From Amycolatopsis solani (GTDB lineage Bacteria; Actinomycetota; Actinomycetes; Mycobacteriales; Pseudonocardiaceae), in contig NZ_JAWQJT010000001.1 in the NCBI RefSeq assembly GCF_033441515.1, forward strand, positions 2,418,001 through 2,482,000: DNA of 64,000 bases, given 5' to 3'. The position numbers and the translations under genes are program-made. Every line of letters begins with the position of its first letter. Positions within the stretch are counted from its first letter, which is position 1. This document shows positions 10,374 through 18,344 of the stretch, one piece after another. The notes beneath the pieces were generated by a model. That model searched no databases. It was not told the origin of the DNA and worked only from the letters and a program-made list of their open reading frames with translations.

Positions 10374-10942
10374 CTTGCGGGCTTGGTGGCCGAGAAGAGC
10401 ACGAGCTGCTTCGGCTCCAGCCGGACGTCGACCTGTTCGAAGCCGGCCTGTTCGAGGCGGGCCGGGAACGTCGCGGCGTCGACGACGTTCATCGTGTCGC
10501 CGAGGTGCAGCAGGCGGAACCGCAGGTTGAGCTGGCCGTCGCTGCCGCAGTAGGTGCCGCCCGGGCGCAGGACCCGCGCCGCTTCGGCGAAGATCGCGTC
10601 CTGCAGCCGCGTCGTCGGGACGTGGTGCAGCATCGTGAAGCAGACGACCGCGGAGAAGCGGCCGTCCTCGAACGGCATTTCGGCGCCGCTGCCCTCGACG
10701 ACCTCGGCGCGGCCGCCGAACTTCGCGCGCAGCAGCTCGGTCGACGCGGGGTCGATTTCCAGGACGGTCAGCTTCGGGACGGCGTCGAGCAGCACTTTCG
10801 TCGTGGCGCCGAAGCCGGGACCGATCTCGAGCACGTCGTCGCCGAGGTCGCGGTCCGCGAGCCACGGCGTCAGGCGCTCCTCGACGGTCGCGGCCCACTT
10901 CTCCGAGCTGCAGATCTTCCGGTGGATCAGGTTCATCGGCAT
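10367..10942 (-). CDS. Class I SAM-dependent methyltransferase
   Basis: A 191-residue small-molecule methyltransferase. The SAM-binding motif I is DVLEIGPGFGATT near residue 38, the acidic end of strand 2 is VLEIDPAS, and FSAVVCFTMLHHV is motif IV; all follow the Methyltransf_11/25 pattern. No signal peptide or extra domain is seen. The substrate cannot be inferred. An alternative ATG lies two codons in. It ends within a palindromic terminator shared with the convergent kinase gene. Confidence 0.8.
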   Translation of the reverse strand: MPMNLIHRKICSSEKWAATVEERLTPWLADRDLGDDVLEIGPGFGATTKVLLDAVPKLTVLEIDPASTELLRAKFGGRAEVVEGSGAEMPFEDGRFSAVVCFTMLHHVPTTRLQDAIFAEAARVLRPGGTYCGSDGQLNLRFRLLHLGDTMNVVDAATFPARLEQAGFEQVDVRLEPKQLVLFSATKPASS

Positions 10943-10997
10943 GCACCCGACGCTATTTCGGCGCGGTGGTGGCCGGAAGCCGATAGCGTGCCAGGTG

Positions 10998-11732
10998 ATG
11001 TCGTCAACCGGTCAAGCCATGCTGCTCGGCGAGTTCGACCTGCCCGCCGGCACCTGGTTCCCCTGGCACACACACCCGGCGCACCAGCTGGTCTGGTCCG
11101 CGCGCGGGGTCGTCGCGGTGAAGTCGGGGGACGCGGGCTGGGTGCTGCCGCCGACGCGCGCGCTGTGGATGCCCGCGCGCGTCCGGCACCGCACGGGGGC
11201 GCTCGGCCGGGCGGCGCTGCGCGGGATCTACGCCGACCCGGCGTTGTCCCCGGTGTCGTGGCCTTCGCCGCGAATGGTCGTGGTCCGGCCGCTGCTGCGC
11301 GAGCTCCTGGAGTACCTGACCGGCGCCGGCGTCGCCCCGGCCGCGCGGGTGCGCGCCGAAGCGGTGGCGTTCGACCTGCTGGAACCGCTGGACGTGGTGC
11401 CGATCGTGGTGCCGTCGCTCACCGACCCCCGCGCCCGCGACGTCGAGCGAGCCCTGCTGGCGAACCCGGCCGACCCCCGCACCCTCGCGGAGTTCGGCCG
11501 CGCGGTCGGCGCGTCGGAGCGGACGCTGGCGCGCGTGTTCGCCGCCGAGTGCCGGATGCCGTTCGGCACGTGGCGAACGCAGGTCCGGCTGCGGGCGGCG
11601 CTGCCGCTGCTGGCCCAGGGAGCCCCGCTGGAGACGGTGGCGTACCGCGTGGGCTACAGCTCGGCGAGCGCGTTCGTGGCGGCTTTCCGCCGGGCGGTCG
11701 GCGTCACGCCGGGCGCGTACTTCGCGGGGTGA
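10998..11732 (+). CDS. AraC family transcriptional regulator with cupin domain
   Basis: A 244-residue regulator. The N-terminal cupin (AGTWFPWHTHPAHQLVWSARG, then WVLPPTRALWMPARVRH) is expected to bind an effector or metal. The C-terminal double HTH covers about residues 155-240 (RTLAEFGRAVGASERTLARVF and LETVAYRVGYSSASAFVAAFRR). It lies divergent to the methyltransferase gene, which may be a target. No linked permease is present, although regulators of this class often control an adjacent efflux gene. Confidence 0.85.
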   Translation: MSSTGQAMLLGEFDLPAGTWFPWHTHPAHQLVWSARGVVAVKSGDAGWVLPPTRALWMPARVRHRTGALGRAALRGIYADPALSPVSWPSPRMVVVRPLLRELLEYLTGAGVAPAARVRAEAVAFDLLEPLDVVPIVVPSLTDPRARDVERALLANPADPRTLAEFGRAVGASERTLARVFAAECRMPFGTWRTQVRLRAALPLLAQGAPLETVAYRVGYSSASAFVAAFRRAVGVTPGAYFAG

Positions 11733-11756
11733 CGCACCGCTCGCGCCACCGGCCCC

Positions 11757-11815
11757 AAGCGCCCCAATGTGGCGTTCGGTGCGTTGGACGCAACCAACGC
11801 CACATTGGGGCGCTT
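11757..11815. terminator. Long intergenic palindrome (AATGTGGCGTT family)
   Basis: Perfect 20-base arms (AAGCGCCCCAATGTGGCGTT and its complement) flank a 19-base centre that can form a small GTTG/CAAC hairpin. It sits between the convergent AraC and GNAT genes and touches the GNAT stop codon. It probably acts as a terminator in both directions. Confidence 0.7.
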
Positions 11816-12324
11816 CAGGAGGTGCCGCACCAGTAGCGCAGCCGGCCGGCCGCGCTCGTGCCGTCGAGCACTCCGCCGTTGCGCTCGATCACGCGGATCG
11901 ACGCGTGGTTGTCGGGCGCGCAGGTCAGCAGGGCGGTTTCGAGGCCCGCCTCCCCGGCCGCCCGCAGTACGGCGTGCAGCAGCGCGGTGGCGTGGCCGCG
12001 GCCGCGGGCCGACGGCCTGATGTCGTAGCCGATGTGGCCGCCGAACCCGGCCAGCTCGTCGTTGAGGCGCAGGTTGAGGCGCGCTCGCCCGAGGTACTCC
12101 TCGCCCGCGACCCACCAGAAGATCCGGTGCGGCACCCGGTCCCGCTCGATCGGCGCCGTCCCGCGGATGCCGGCTTCCCGCAGCTCTTCGAGCCAGCGCA
12201 GGAACCGCGGCCGGTCCGCGAGCAGCCGCGGGTCGAGGTCCGTGTGCAGGCCGTCCCGGTGGTACTCCGCCAGCGCGTCGAGGAACGACCGGTGGTAGCG
12301 GGGTCCGGGGTCGGCCAGCGTCAT
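11815..12324 (-). CDS. GNAT family N-acetyltransferase
   Basis: A 169-residue acetyltransferase. The acetyl-CoA loop is IRPSARGRGHATALLHAVL near residues 102-120, followed by LLTCAPDNHASIRVIERNGG, the usual last helix of RimJ/RimL-like enzymes. The ATG overlaps the pmt stop as ATGA and lacks its own ribosome site, so it is translationally coupled to the mannosyltransferase. The acceptor is unknown. Confidence 0.8.
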   Translation of the reverse strand: MTLADPGPRYHRSFLDALAEYHRDGLHTDLDPRLLADRPRFLRWLEELREAGIRGTAPIERDRVPHRIFWWVAGEEYLGRARLNLRLNDELAGFGGHIGYDIRPSARGRGHATALLHAVLRAAGEAGLETALLTCAPDNHASIRVIERNGGVLDGTSAAGRLRYWCGTS

Positions 12325-13889
12325 CGCCAGGAGGGGAGCCAGCGTTCGGCTTCCCACTGGCCGTTCGTGATCGCGATGCCGTTCAGGATCGGCCACAGCC
12401 AGGCGAAGTTCGCCACCACCAGTCCGACGTACAGCGACACCACCAGCAGGCCGGTCCCGCGTCTCTCGAACCCGCGCCGCGCGCTGCCCAGGATCTGGCC
12501 GAGGCACAACGTCAAGCCCAGTACCAGGAACGCGGCCAGCGGCGTCGCGTAGAAGAAGTACATCTGGCGGTCGATGTTGGTGAACCAGAAGACGTACCCG
12601 CCGAGGTAACCGACCAGCACGGCCGCGTAGCGCCAGTCCGCGCGGAAGATCGAGCGCCAGGCCGCCCAGCCGAGCATCGGGATCGCCGCCCACCACATCG
12701 CGGGCGTGCCGATCAGCATCGTCGCGCTGATGCAGCGGGACTCACCGCAGCCGGTGGCCTCGCCGTTGTAGCTGTAGAGCATCGGGCGCAGGCCCATCGG
12801 CCACGTCCACGGCTTCGACTCCCACGGGTGCGGGTTGTCCTTGGGCGTGACCAGCGTTTCGTGGAAGTGCAGGACGTTCGCCGTGTAGTCGCCGAGCGAG
12901 CGCAGCGCCGGCGGTATCCACGCGAAGACGCCCGGCGCGATGTCCTTGATCTCGGTGTAGTGCCGGTCCGTGGCGGTCTCGCTGGCGAACCACGCCCAGT
13001 ACGCGGCGAAGTACATGAGGAACGGGATGGCCACGATCGCCCACAGCGCGGGCAGCACGTCCCGGCGGATCGTGCCCAGCCACGGCCGTTCGACGCCGGC
13101 CGCGCGCCGCGCCGCGACGTCGAAGAAGACGGTGAGCAGTCCGAACGCGACGATGTAGTACAGCGCCGACCACTTGACGCCGAAGGTCAGCCCGATCATC
13201 AGGCCGGTCGCGAACCGCCACCAGCGGAACCCGAGCTTCGGGCCCCACACGGACTCGTTGACCCAGCCCTCCCGCACGGCCGTCGCGAGCCGCTCGCGCA
13301 CCTGGTCGCGGTCGGCGAGCACGCAGGCGAACGCGGCGAGCACGAACAGCGCGATGAAGATGTCGAGCATGCCCATGCGCGACTGCAGGTGGAGCACGCC
13401 GTCGCTGATCACGAGGATGCCGGCGACGGCGCCGAGCAGCGTCGAGCGGGTGAGCCGTCGGGCGATGCGGATGGTCAGCAGCACGATCAGCGTGCCGGCC
13501 AGCGCGGGCATGATGCGCCAGCCCCAGCCGTTGTAGCCGAACAGCCATTCGCCGATCGCGATCAGCTGCTTCGCCAGCGGCGGGTGGACGACCAGTTCGT
13601 AGCCGTAGTTGTCCTCGTAACCGCCGTTGCGCAGCACCTGCCAGGCCTGCGGCACGTAGTGCTTCTCGTCGAAGACCGGGCTGCCCTTGTCGGTCGGCAC
13701 GCCGAGGTTCTGCAGCCGGACGATGCCGCCGATCAAGGTCAGCACGAGGGTGACGACCCAGCCGCGCAGCCGGTCGGCCGGCATGCCGCGGCCGAGCAGG
13801 GTCACTTCGCGGTCGGTCGGCGGCCGGAGCGCCTCGACCGGGTCCGGCCGGACGCTTTCGTCGTCGGGACGGGTCAGCACGGCGGTCAC
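12321..13889 (-). CDS. pmt: Dolichyl-phosphate-mannose-protein mannosyltransferase
   Basis: A 522-residue polytopic GT-C enzyme that transfers mannose from polyprenyl-phosphomannose to Ser/Thr of secreted proteins during Sec export. The first loop carries the catalytic acidic pair in PVFDEKHYVPQAW; many hydrophobic spans follow (TLIVLLTIRIARRL, FIALFVLAAFACVLA, YIVAFGLLTVFFDVA, LAAFLVLGLTLCLGQI). Length matches M. tuberculosis Rv1002c, and the divergent neighbour rsmI is conserved there as Rv1003. GTG at 13889 is the likely start, placing the short cytoplasmic tail before the first span. The GNAT gene is coupled downstream. Confidence 0.93.
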   Translation of the reverse strand: MTAVLTRPDDESVRPDPVEALRPPTDREVTLLGRGMPADRLRGWVVTLVLTLIGGIVRLQNLGVPTDKGSPVFDEKHYVPQAWQVLRNGGYEDNYGYELVVHPPLAKQLIAIGEWLFGYNGWGWRIMPALAGTLIVLLTIRIARRLTRSTLLGAVAGILVISDGVLHLQSRMGMLDIFIALFVLAAFACVLADRDQVRERLATAVREGWVNESVWGPKLGFRWWRFATGLMIGLTFGVKWSALYYIVAFGLLTVFFDVAARRAAGVERPWLGTIRRDVLPALWAIVAIPFLMYFAAYWAWFASETATDRHYTEIKDIAPGVFAWIPPALRSLGDYTANVLHFHETLVTPKDNPHPWESKPWTWPMGLRPMLYSYNGEATGCGESRCISATMLIGTPAMWWAAIPMLGWAAWRSIFRADWRYAAVLVGYLGGYVFWFTNIDRQMYFFYATPLAAFLVLGLTLCLGQILGSARRGFERRGTGLLVVSLYVGLVVANFAWLWPILNGIAITNGQWEAERWLPSWR

Positions 13890-13957
13890 GGGGGCGATCC
13901 TACGGGCGGGACAGGGCGTCCGTCGTCCGGATCCGCTGATCAGCCTAGGCTGGCCGG

Positions 13958-14809
13958 GTGAGTCCCTCGCTGCTTCCCGGTCGTCTCGTGCTGGCCGCGA
14001 CCCCGCTCGGCGACGTCCGCGACGCGTCGCCCCGCCTGGCGGAAGCACTGGCGGAAGCCGACGTCATCGCGGCCGAAGACACCCGCCGCCTGCGCTCGCT
14101 GGCGTCCGCGCTGGAGGTGACCCCGAGCGGCCGGGTGGTGAGCTTCTACGAGGACGTCGAGACCGCGCGGCTGCCGAAGCTGATCGAATCGTTACGCGCG
14201 GGCGAGACGGTCGTGCTGGTGACGGACGCCGGTATGCCCAGTGTGTCCGATCCGGGCTTCCGGCTGGTCGCGGCGTGCGTCGCCGCGGACATCCCGGTGA
14301 CGTGCCTGCCCGGCCCGTCGGCGGTGACGACGGCGCTCGCTTTGTCCGGTTTGCCGTGCGACCGCTTTTGTTTCGAGGGCTTCGCGCCGCGCAAGCCGGG
14401 CGAGCGCACGCGGTGGTTGACGTCGTTGCGCGACGAGCCGCGGACGGCGGTGTTCTTCGAGTCCCCGCACCGGTTGGCGTCCTTGCTGGCCGACGCGGCT
14501 TCGGTGCTGGGCCCGGACCGGGCCGCCGCGGTGTGCCGGGAGCTGACGAAGACGTATGAAGAGGTGAAGCGGGGAACGCTGGCCTCTTTGGCGGAGTGGG
14601 CGGCCGATGGCGTGCGCGGGGAGATCACGGTGGTGCTTTCCGGGGCGCCGCCGCGGGAGGTCTCGGTGGCGGACCTGGTGACGGAAGTCCAGTCCCGGGT
14701 GGCTTCGGGCGAGCGCCTGAAGACCGCGGCGGCGGAGGTCGCCGAGGCGGGCGGGGTGTCCAAAAAGGAGCTTTACGACGCCGTGCTGGCGGCCCGGAAG
14801 GCGGAATGA
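13958..14809 (+). CDS. rsmI: 16S rRNA (cytidine-1402-2'-O)-methyltransferase
   Basis: A 283-residue tetrapyrrole-methylase-fold enzyme that methylates C1402 in the ribosomal decoding centre. Motifs: LVLAATPLGDVRDASPR at the N-terminus, AEDTRRLRSL, VVLVTDAGMPSVSDPGFRLV, the CLPGPSAVTTALALSGL SAM loop, and VFFESPHRLASLL. The C-terminal HTH-like tail (KTAAAEVAEAGGVSKKELYDAVL) is complete. GTG at 13958 begins just after the divergent pmt promoter region. Its stop overlaps the next start (ATGA), coupling it to a SUKH-3 gene. Confidence 0.95.
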   Translation: MSPSLLPGRLVLAATPLGDVRDASPRLAEALAEADVIAAEDTRRLRSLASALEVTPSGRVVSFYEDVETARLPKLIESLRAGETVVLVTDAGMPSVSDPGFRLVAACVAADIPVTCLPGPSAVTTALALSGLPCDRFCFEGFAPRKPGERTRWLTSLRDEPRTAVFFESPHRLASLLADAASVLGPDRAAAVCRELTKTYEEVKRGTLASLAEWAADGVRGEITVVLSGAPPREVSVADLVTEVQSRVASGERLKTAAAEVAEAGGVSKKELYDAVLAARKAE

Positions 14810-15513
14810 CGCCGGAGCTGCGAGCCGCGCTGAAGGAACTGCGGCGGGTGCGGGCCGAGCGGCCCGGCGAAGAACTGGGCGCGGCCGCGTTCGCGGCTTG
14901 GCGGGTGGCGGTCGCGGAGGCGCTCGAGGCGCTGGCGCCGCTGCTGCTCTTCGCCGAAGACCGGCAGCGGGCCGTGGCGGAAGCCCGCAGCGCCCGGGCC
15001 GAGGCGGCTGAGCTCCGAGCGAGCGGCTTCGATTTCCCCGACGTGGTCGTGCGCGCGCTGGAACACGCCGGGTGGCGCCCTGATCGGTCCGTCGACATCT
15101 CCGCGTGGGACGCCGAGCTGGCGGGGCAGGGCTATCGCCTGCACCCGGTCGCGGCGGCGGCGCTGCGCTCCTTCGGCGGGCTGAACCTGCCGCCGGTCAA
15201 CCGGGCGGGCCCGAACTTCGCCAACGACGAGCCGTTGGTCGTGGACCCGGTCGCGGCCGGGTCCGGGCACCACGAGCTGGCCCGCGAACTCGTCGCCGAA
15301 CTCGGTGGCGAGTGGTATCCCCTCGGCGAATGGCTGAGCTCGTCCAGCGTCTTCGTCGAGGCCTCCGGCCGGGTGGTGGCGACGGGCCTCGGCTGGATTT
15401 GGGAGCTCGGCGAGTCGGTGGGCGAAGCGGTCGTGTTCGCGTTGACCGCGCACCGGCCGTTGAAGTGCCTGCGCGTCGTGGCGCCTGGTGCGCGGCCTTG
15501 GCCGCCTACGTGA
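14806..15513 (+). CDS. SUKH-3 domain protein (putative immunity-type)
   Basis: A 235-residue protein. Residues 1-70 are a helical, Ala/Glu/Arg-rich leader. The rest fits SUKH-3: VVRALEHAGWRPDRSVDISAW, LHPVAAAALRSFGGLNLPP, ELGGEWYPLGEW, ASGRVVATGLGWIWELGESV. SUKH proteins are best known as antidotes to polymorphic toxins and as adaptor domains. No toxin gene is adjacent; instead the ATG overlaps the rsmI stop, so it is made with a rRNA methyltransferase. The family call is from pattern only; the function here is unknown. Confidence 0.65.
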   Translation: MTPELRAALKELRRVRAERPGEELGAAAFAAWRVAVAEALEALAPLLLFAEDRQRAVAEARSARAEAAELRASGFDFPDVVVRALEHAGWRPDRSVDISAWDAELAGQGYRLHPVAAAALRSFGGLNLPPVNRAGPNFANDEPLVVDPVAAGSGHHELARELVAELGGEWYPLGEWLSSSSVFVEASGRVVATGLGWIWELGESVGEAVVFALTAHRPLKCLRVVAPGARPWPPT

Positions 15514-16039
15514 GCAGTGCCGTCACCGCGGCGTGCGCCTTCGCCGCGTCCGGGGCGTCGCCGGTGATCACGTCCGTGTACACGAACGACTCGCCGATCC
15601 GCACCAGCAGGTAAGCCAGGTCCGGCACCGGCAGGGGCGGCACGAGCCGTCCCGCCGCGACCTCCTCCGAGAGCAGTTCCGCCAGCTTCGCCGTCGTCCG
15701 CTGCTGGCACACGCTCGCGCGGGTCGTCAGCAGCCGCAGGGCGCGCTCCGGCTCGCGGCGCAGGAAGTCGCGGAACGGCGGGGAGTCGTTCGCGTACCGG
15801 ACGTACCCGCTCACGAAGTCGGCCACTCCGGCCGCGCCGCGGCCCACGCAGGACGGCCACAGGCGGGTGATCGAAGCCGACGAAAGAGACCACAGGATCT
15901 CGCCCAGCAGCCGGTCGCGCGAACCCACGCGGCGGTGCAGGGTGGCGCGGCTGATCGCCAGGTCCGCCGCCAGTTCGCCCATGTCGACCCGGCGGCCGGA
16001 CCGGAACCACTCGCGGGCTCGCTCGAACTCCTGAGACAT
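15506..16039 (-). CDS. TetR family transcriptional regulator
   Basis: A 177-residue regulator with a slightly short HTH, VDMGELAADLAISRATLHRRVGSRDRLLGEILW, at about residues 18-50; the C-terminal half resembles the QsdR-type ligand-binding domain (SGYVRYANDSPPFRDFLRREPERALRLLTT). The ATG at 16039 lies inside a perfect inverted repeat shared with the divergent quinone oxidoreductase promoter, implying autorepression and control of that enzyme. It overlaps the SUKH-3 gene end by 8 bases. Confidence 0.8.
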   Translation of the reverse strand: MSQEFERAREWFRSGRRVDMGELAADLAISRATLHRRVGSRDRLLGEILWSLSSASITRLWPSCVGRGAAGVADFVSGYVRYANDSPPFRDFLRREPERALRLLTTRASVCQQRTTAKLAELLSEEVAAGRLVPPLPVPDLAYLLVRIGESFVYTDVITGDAPDAAKAHAAVTALLT

Positions 16040-16055
16040 ATGCCAGAATGTCTCA
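16032..16055. promoter_or_regulatory. Inverted-repeat operator over the TetR start codon
   Basis: TGAGACAT, an 8-base spacer and ATGTCTCA form a perfect 8-base inverted repeat. It covers the TetR start codon and sits 27 bases before the quinone oxidoreductase start. This is the expected geometry for a TetR repressor controlling both divergent genes. Confidence 0.65.
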
Positions 16056-16081
16056 CAGCCACGACGGAGAGGGAACACGAC

Positions 16082-17038
16082 ATGCGCGCAGTGCAGGTGA
16101 CCGAGTTCGGCGGACCCGAAGTGCTCACGCCGGTCGAGCTGCCCGATCCGGTGGCCGGGCCGGGGGAGGTGCTCATCGACGTCGAGCGCGTCGGCGTCAA
16201 CTACGCCGACACGCACCAGGCCGAGAACAGCTACCTCGCGCCGTCGAAGCTGCCGCTCGTCCCCGGCGGCGAAGTGGTCGGGACCAGCGACGGCAAGCGC
16301 GTCGTCGCCCTGCTGAACGGCGGGGGCGGGTACGCCGAAAAGGCCGTCGCGCCCGCCGCCACGACCTTCCCGGTGCCCGACGGCGTCGACGACCTCACCG
16401 CGCTGTCCATGCTGGTCCAGGGCACGACCGCGTGGGTGCTGCTCAAGAAGAACGCCCACCTCGAGCCGGGCGAGTCGGTCGTCGTGCACGCCGCCGCCGG
16501 CGGGGTCGGGACCATCGCCGTGCAGCTCGCCAAGGCCTGGGGTGCGGGCCGCGTGATCGCCACCGCGAGCAGCGACGAGAAGCGCGCGCTCGCCCTCGAA
16601 CTCGGCGCCGACGTCGCGATCGACTCGCGCGCGGAGGACATGACCGCCGCGCTGATCGAGGCGAACGGCGGCCGCCGCGTCGACGTCGTGCTCGACATGG
16701 TCGGCGGGACCACCACCGACCAGAGCATCGCCGCGCTGGCGCCGTTCGGCAGGCTGGCGTTCTACGGTATGGCCGGGCGCGAAAGCCCGAAGCCGGTCGA
16801 GCTGCGCAACCTCCTCGGCCACAGCACGACCATCAGCGGCATGTGGCTGCCGCACGTCTTCCGCCTGCCGGGCAACGTCTTCGGGACCGCGCTGACCGAC
16901 CTCTTCGACCTCGTGCTCGCGGGCAAGCTCAAGGCCATCCCGGGTGGCGAGTACGCGCTGGCGGACGCCCGCGCCGCGCACGAAGCCCTGCGCTCGCGCA
17001 AGACGGTCGGCAAGCTCCTGCTCGACCCCGGCAAGTAA
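16082..17038 (+). CDS. Zinc-independent NADPH:quinone oxidoreductase (MDR family)
   Basis: A 318-residue medium-chain dehydrogenase/reductase. The N-terminal GroES-like domain starts MRAVQVTEFGGPEVL and contains RVGVNYADTHQAEN and PLVPGGEVVG. The NADPH fold has VVVHAAAGGVGTIAVQLAKAWGA near residue 138 and RVIATASSDEKRALALELGAD. Zinc ligands of the alcohol dehydrogenases are absent, fitting a QOR-type enzyme that reduces quinones or enones, often in redox stress. ATG at 16082 has GAGAGGGA upstream. The divergent TetR gene and its operator suggest induction by an electrophile. Confidence 0.9.
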   Translation: MRAVQVTEFGGPEVLTPVELPDPVAGPGEVLIDVERVGVNYADTHQAENSYLAPSKLPLVPGGEVVGTSDGKRVVALLNGGGGYAEKAVAPAATTFPVPDGVDDLTALSMLVQGTTAWVLLKKNAHLEPGESVVVHAAAGGVGTIAVQLAKAWGAGRVIATASSDEKRALALELGADVAIDSRAEDMTAALIEANGGRRVDVVLDMVGGTTTDQSIAALAPFGRLAFYGMAGRESPKPVELRNLLGHSTTISGMWLPHVFRLPGNVFGTALTDLFDLVLAGKLKAIPGGEYALADARAAHEALRSRKTVGKLLLDPGK

Positions 17039-17041
17039 CCC

Positions 17042-17087
17042 CTCGTGAGTGTTTAGTCGGGTTAGAACCCGACTGAACACTCACGAG
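17042..17087. terminator. Recurrent palindrome, copy 3 (bidirectional terminator)
   Basis: 22-base arms of the GTGAGTGTTTAGTCGGGTT family, with one wobble mismatch, lie between the convergent quinone oxidoreductase and pabB genes. The pabB TGA (17081-17083) is inside the right arm. Confidence 0.8.
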
Positions 17088-18325
17088 CCGGAGGCGAGCA
17101 GGCGTTCCAGGGGGGCTGCCTTGTGGAGGCACTCCTGCCACTCCGCCTCCGGGTCCGAATCCGCCGTGATGCCGCCGCCGACGCCGAGCGCGATGGCGCC
17201 GTTCGCGATCTCGAACGTCCGGATCGCCACGTTCAGCTCGAGCCCGGCCGCGGGCGAGAGCAGCCCGATCGCGCCGGTGTAGACGCCGCGTCCGACGGGT
17301 TCCAGCGAAGCGATGAGGTCCAGCGCGCGGATCTTCGGCGCGCCCGTCACCGAGCCCGGCGGGAACGTCGCGGCCAGCAGGTCCGCGTCGGACACCGGCG
17401 GGCGCAGCGTGCCCGTCACCGTCGAGTCGAGGTGCCACACGCCCGGCGCCGGGCGGACGCGCAGCAGCGACGGCACGGTCACCGACCCCACCTCGCACAC
17501 CCGGCCGAGGTCGTTGCGCACCAGGTCCGTGATCATCACGTTCTCCGCGACGTCCTTGGCGGAGCGGCGCAGCAGCGCGGCGTTCCCGTCGTCGGCGGGG
17601 CCGCGCCGGGGGAGCGTCCCCTTGATCGGCGTCGACCGCACCGCCCGCCCGTGCCGCGCGAGGAACAGCTCCGGCGAGAACGAAACCACCGATCCCCACG
17701 AGCCGGCCAGGAAGGCCGCGCGGCGCGGGTCCAGCGACGAGACCCCGGCCGCGAACAACGCCGCGGGCGATCCTGAGAACGAGCCCGTGAACCGCGTGCA
17801 GATGTTCGCCTGGAACAGTTCCCCGGCTTCGATCGCGTGCACGCACGCCTTCACCGCGTCACGGTGTTCCGACGGCAGCGGACGCCGCAGCGGCCCGGCC
17901 GTCCAGGACGACTCCGGGACGCCGGAGGCCAGCAGCGATTCCATCGTGGACACCGGCGGCCCGCCGCCGTCCAGCGACTCCAGGTGGCAGGTGCCGTCGG
18001 CGGACCACCGGAGCACGTGGTCCGCCCAGCCCCACGCCGACGGCGGCAGGGACCCGGTGCGGCCCGACGGGTCCGCGAGGTCGTACCCCAGGTAGCCGAA
18101 CCAGCCGCCGCCGACGACCCCCGGTGGCGCGGGCACCGGCTCGACCGGCGGCAGCGCACCCGGCGTCACCGCGAGCGAAGGCGCGATCACCGCCCGCGCA
18201 CCGAACCACTCGCCGGACAGCATCGCGGGCGGCGGCAGCCCGCGGGCGGCGGCGTGGTGGGCGAGCACCGAAAACGCGCGCGCGGGCGTGACGTCCGTCC
18301 GCAGTGGGGTGCTCGACACGCGCAT
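17081..18325 (-). CDS. pabB: Aminodeoxychorismate synthase component I
   Basis: A 414-residue chorismate-utilising enzyme making 4-amino-4-deoxychorismate for folate. The N-terminal half has GGGWFGYLGYDLA. The catalytic half has the Lys motif TPIKGTLPRRGPAD, AKDVAENVMITDLVRNDLGRVCE, and GSVTGAPKIRALDLIASLEP near the Mg/chorismate site, ending IALGVGGGITADSDPEAEW. PIKGT is the form found in PabB; TrpE usually has PIAGT. The same position near metG is held by Rv1005c pabB in M. tuberculosis. No glutaminase subunit (pabA) is adjacent. Confidence 0.92.
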   Translation of the reverse strand: MRVSSTPLRTDVTPARAFSVLAHHAAARGLPPPAMLSGEWFGARAVIAPSLAVTPGALPPVEPVPAPPGVVGGGWFGYLGYDLADPSGRTGSLPPSAWGWADHVLRWSADGTCHLESLDGGGPPVSTMESLLASGVPESSWTAGPLRRPLPSEHRDAVKACVHAIEAGELFQANICTRFTGSFSGSPAALFAAGVSSLDPRRAAFLAGSWGSVVSFSPELFLARHGRAVRSTPIKGTLPRRGPADDGNAALLRRSAKDVAENVMITDLVRNDLGRVCEVGSVTVPSLLRVRPAPGVWHLDSTVTGTLRPPVSDADLLAATFPPGSVTGAPKIRALDLIASLEPVGRGVYTGAIGLLSPAAGLELNVAIRTFEIANGAIALGVGGGITADSDPEAEWQECLHKAAPLERLLASGS

Positions 18326-18344
18326 GGCGCCATACCACCACAGG

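Noticed and set aside
15488..16060. Plus-strand frame running into the quinone oxidoreductase start
   Set aside because: It is the complement of the TetR gene; the oxidoreductase N-terminus and ribosome site define its start at 16082.
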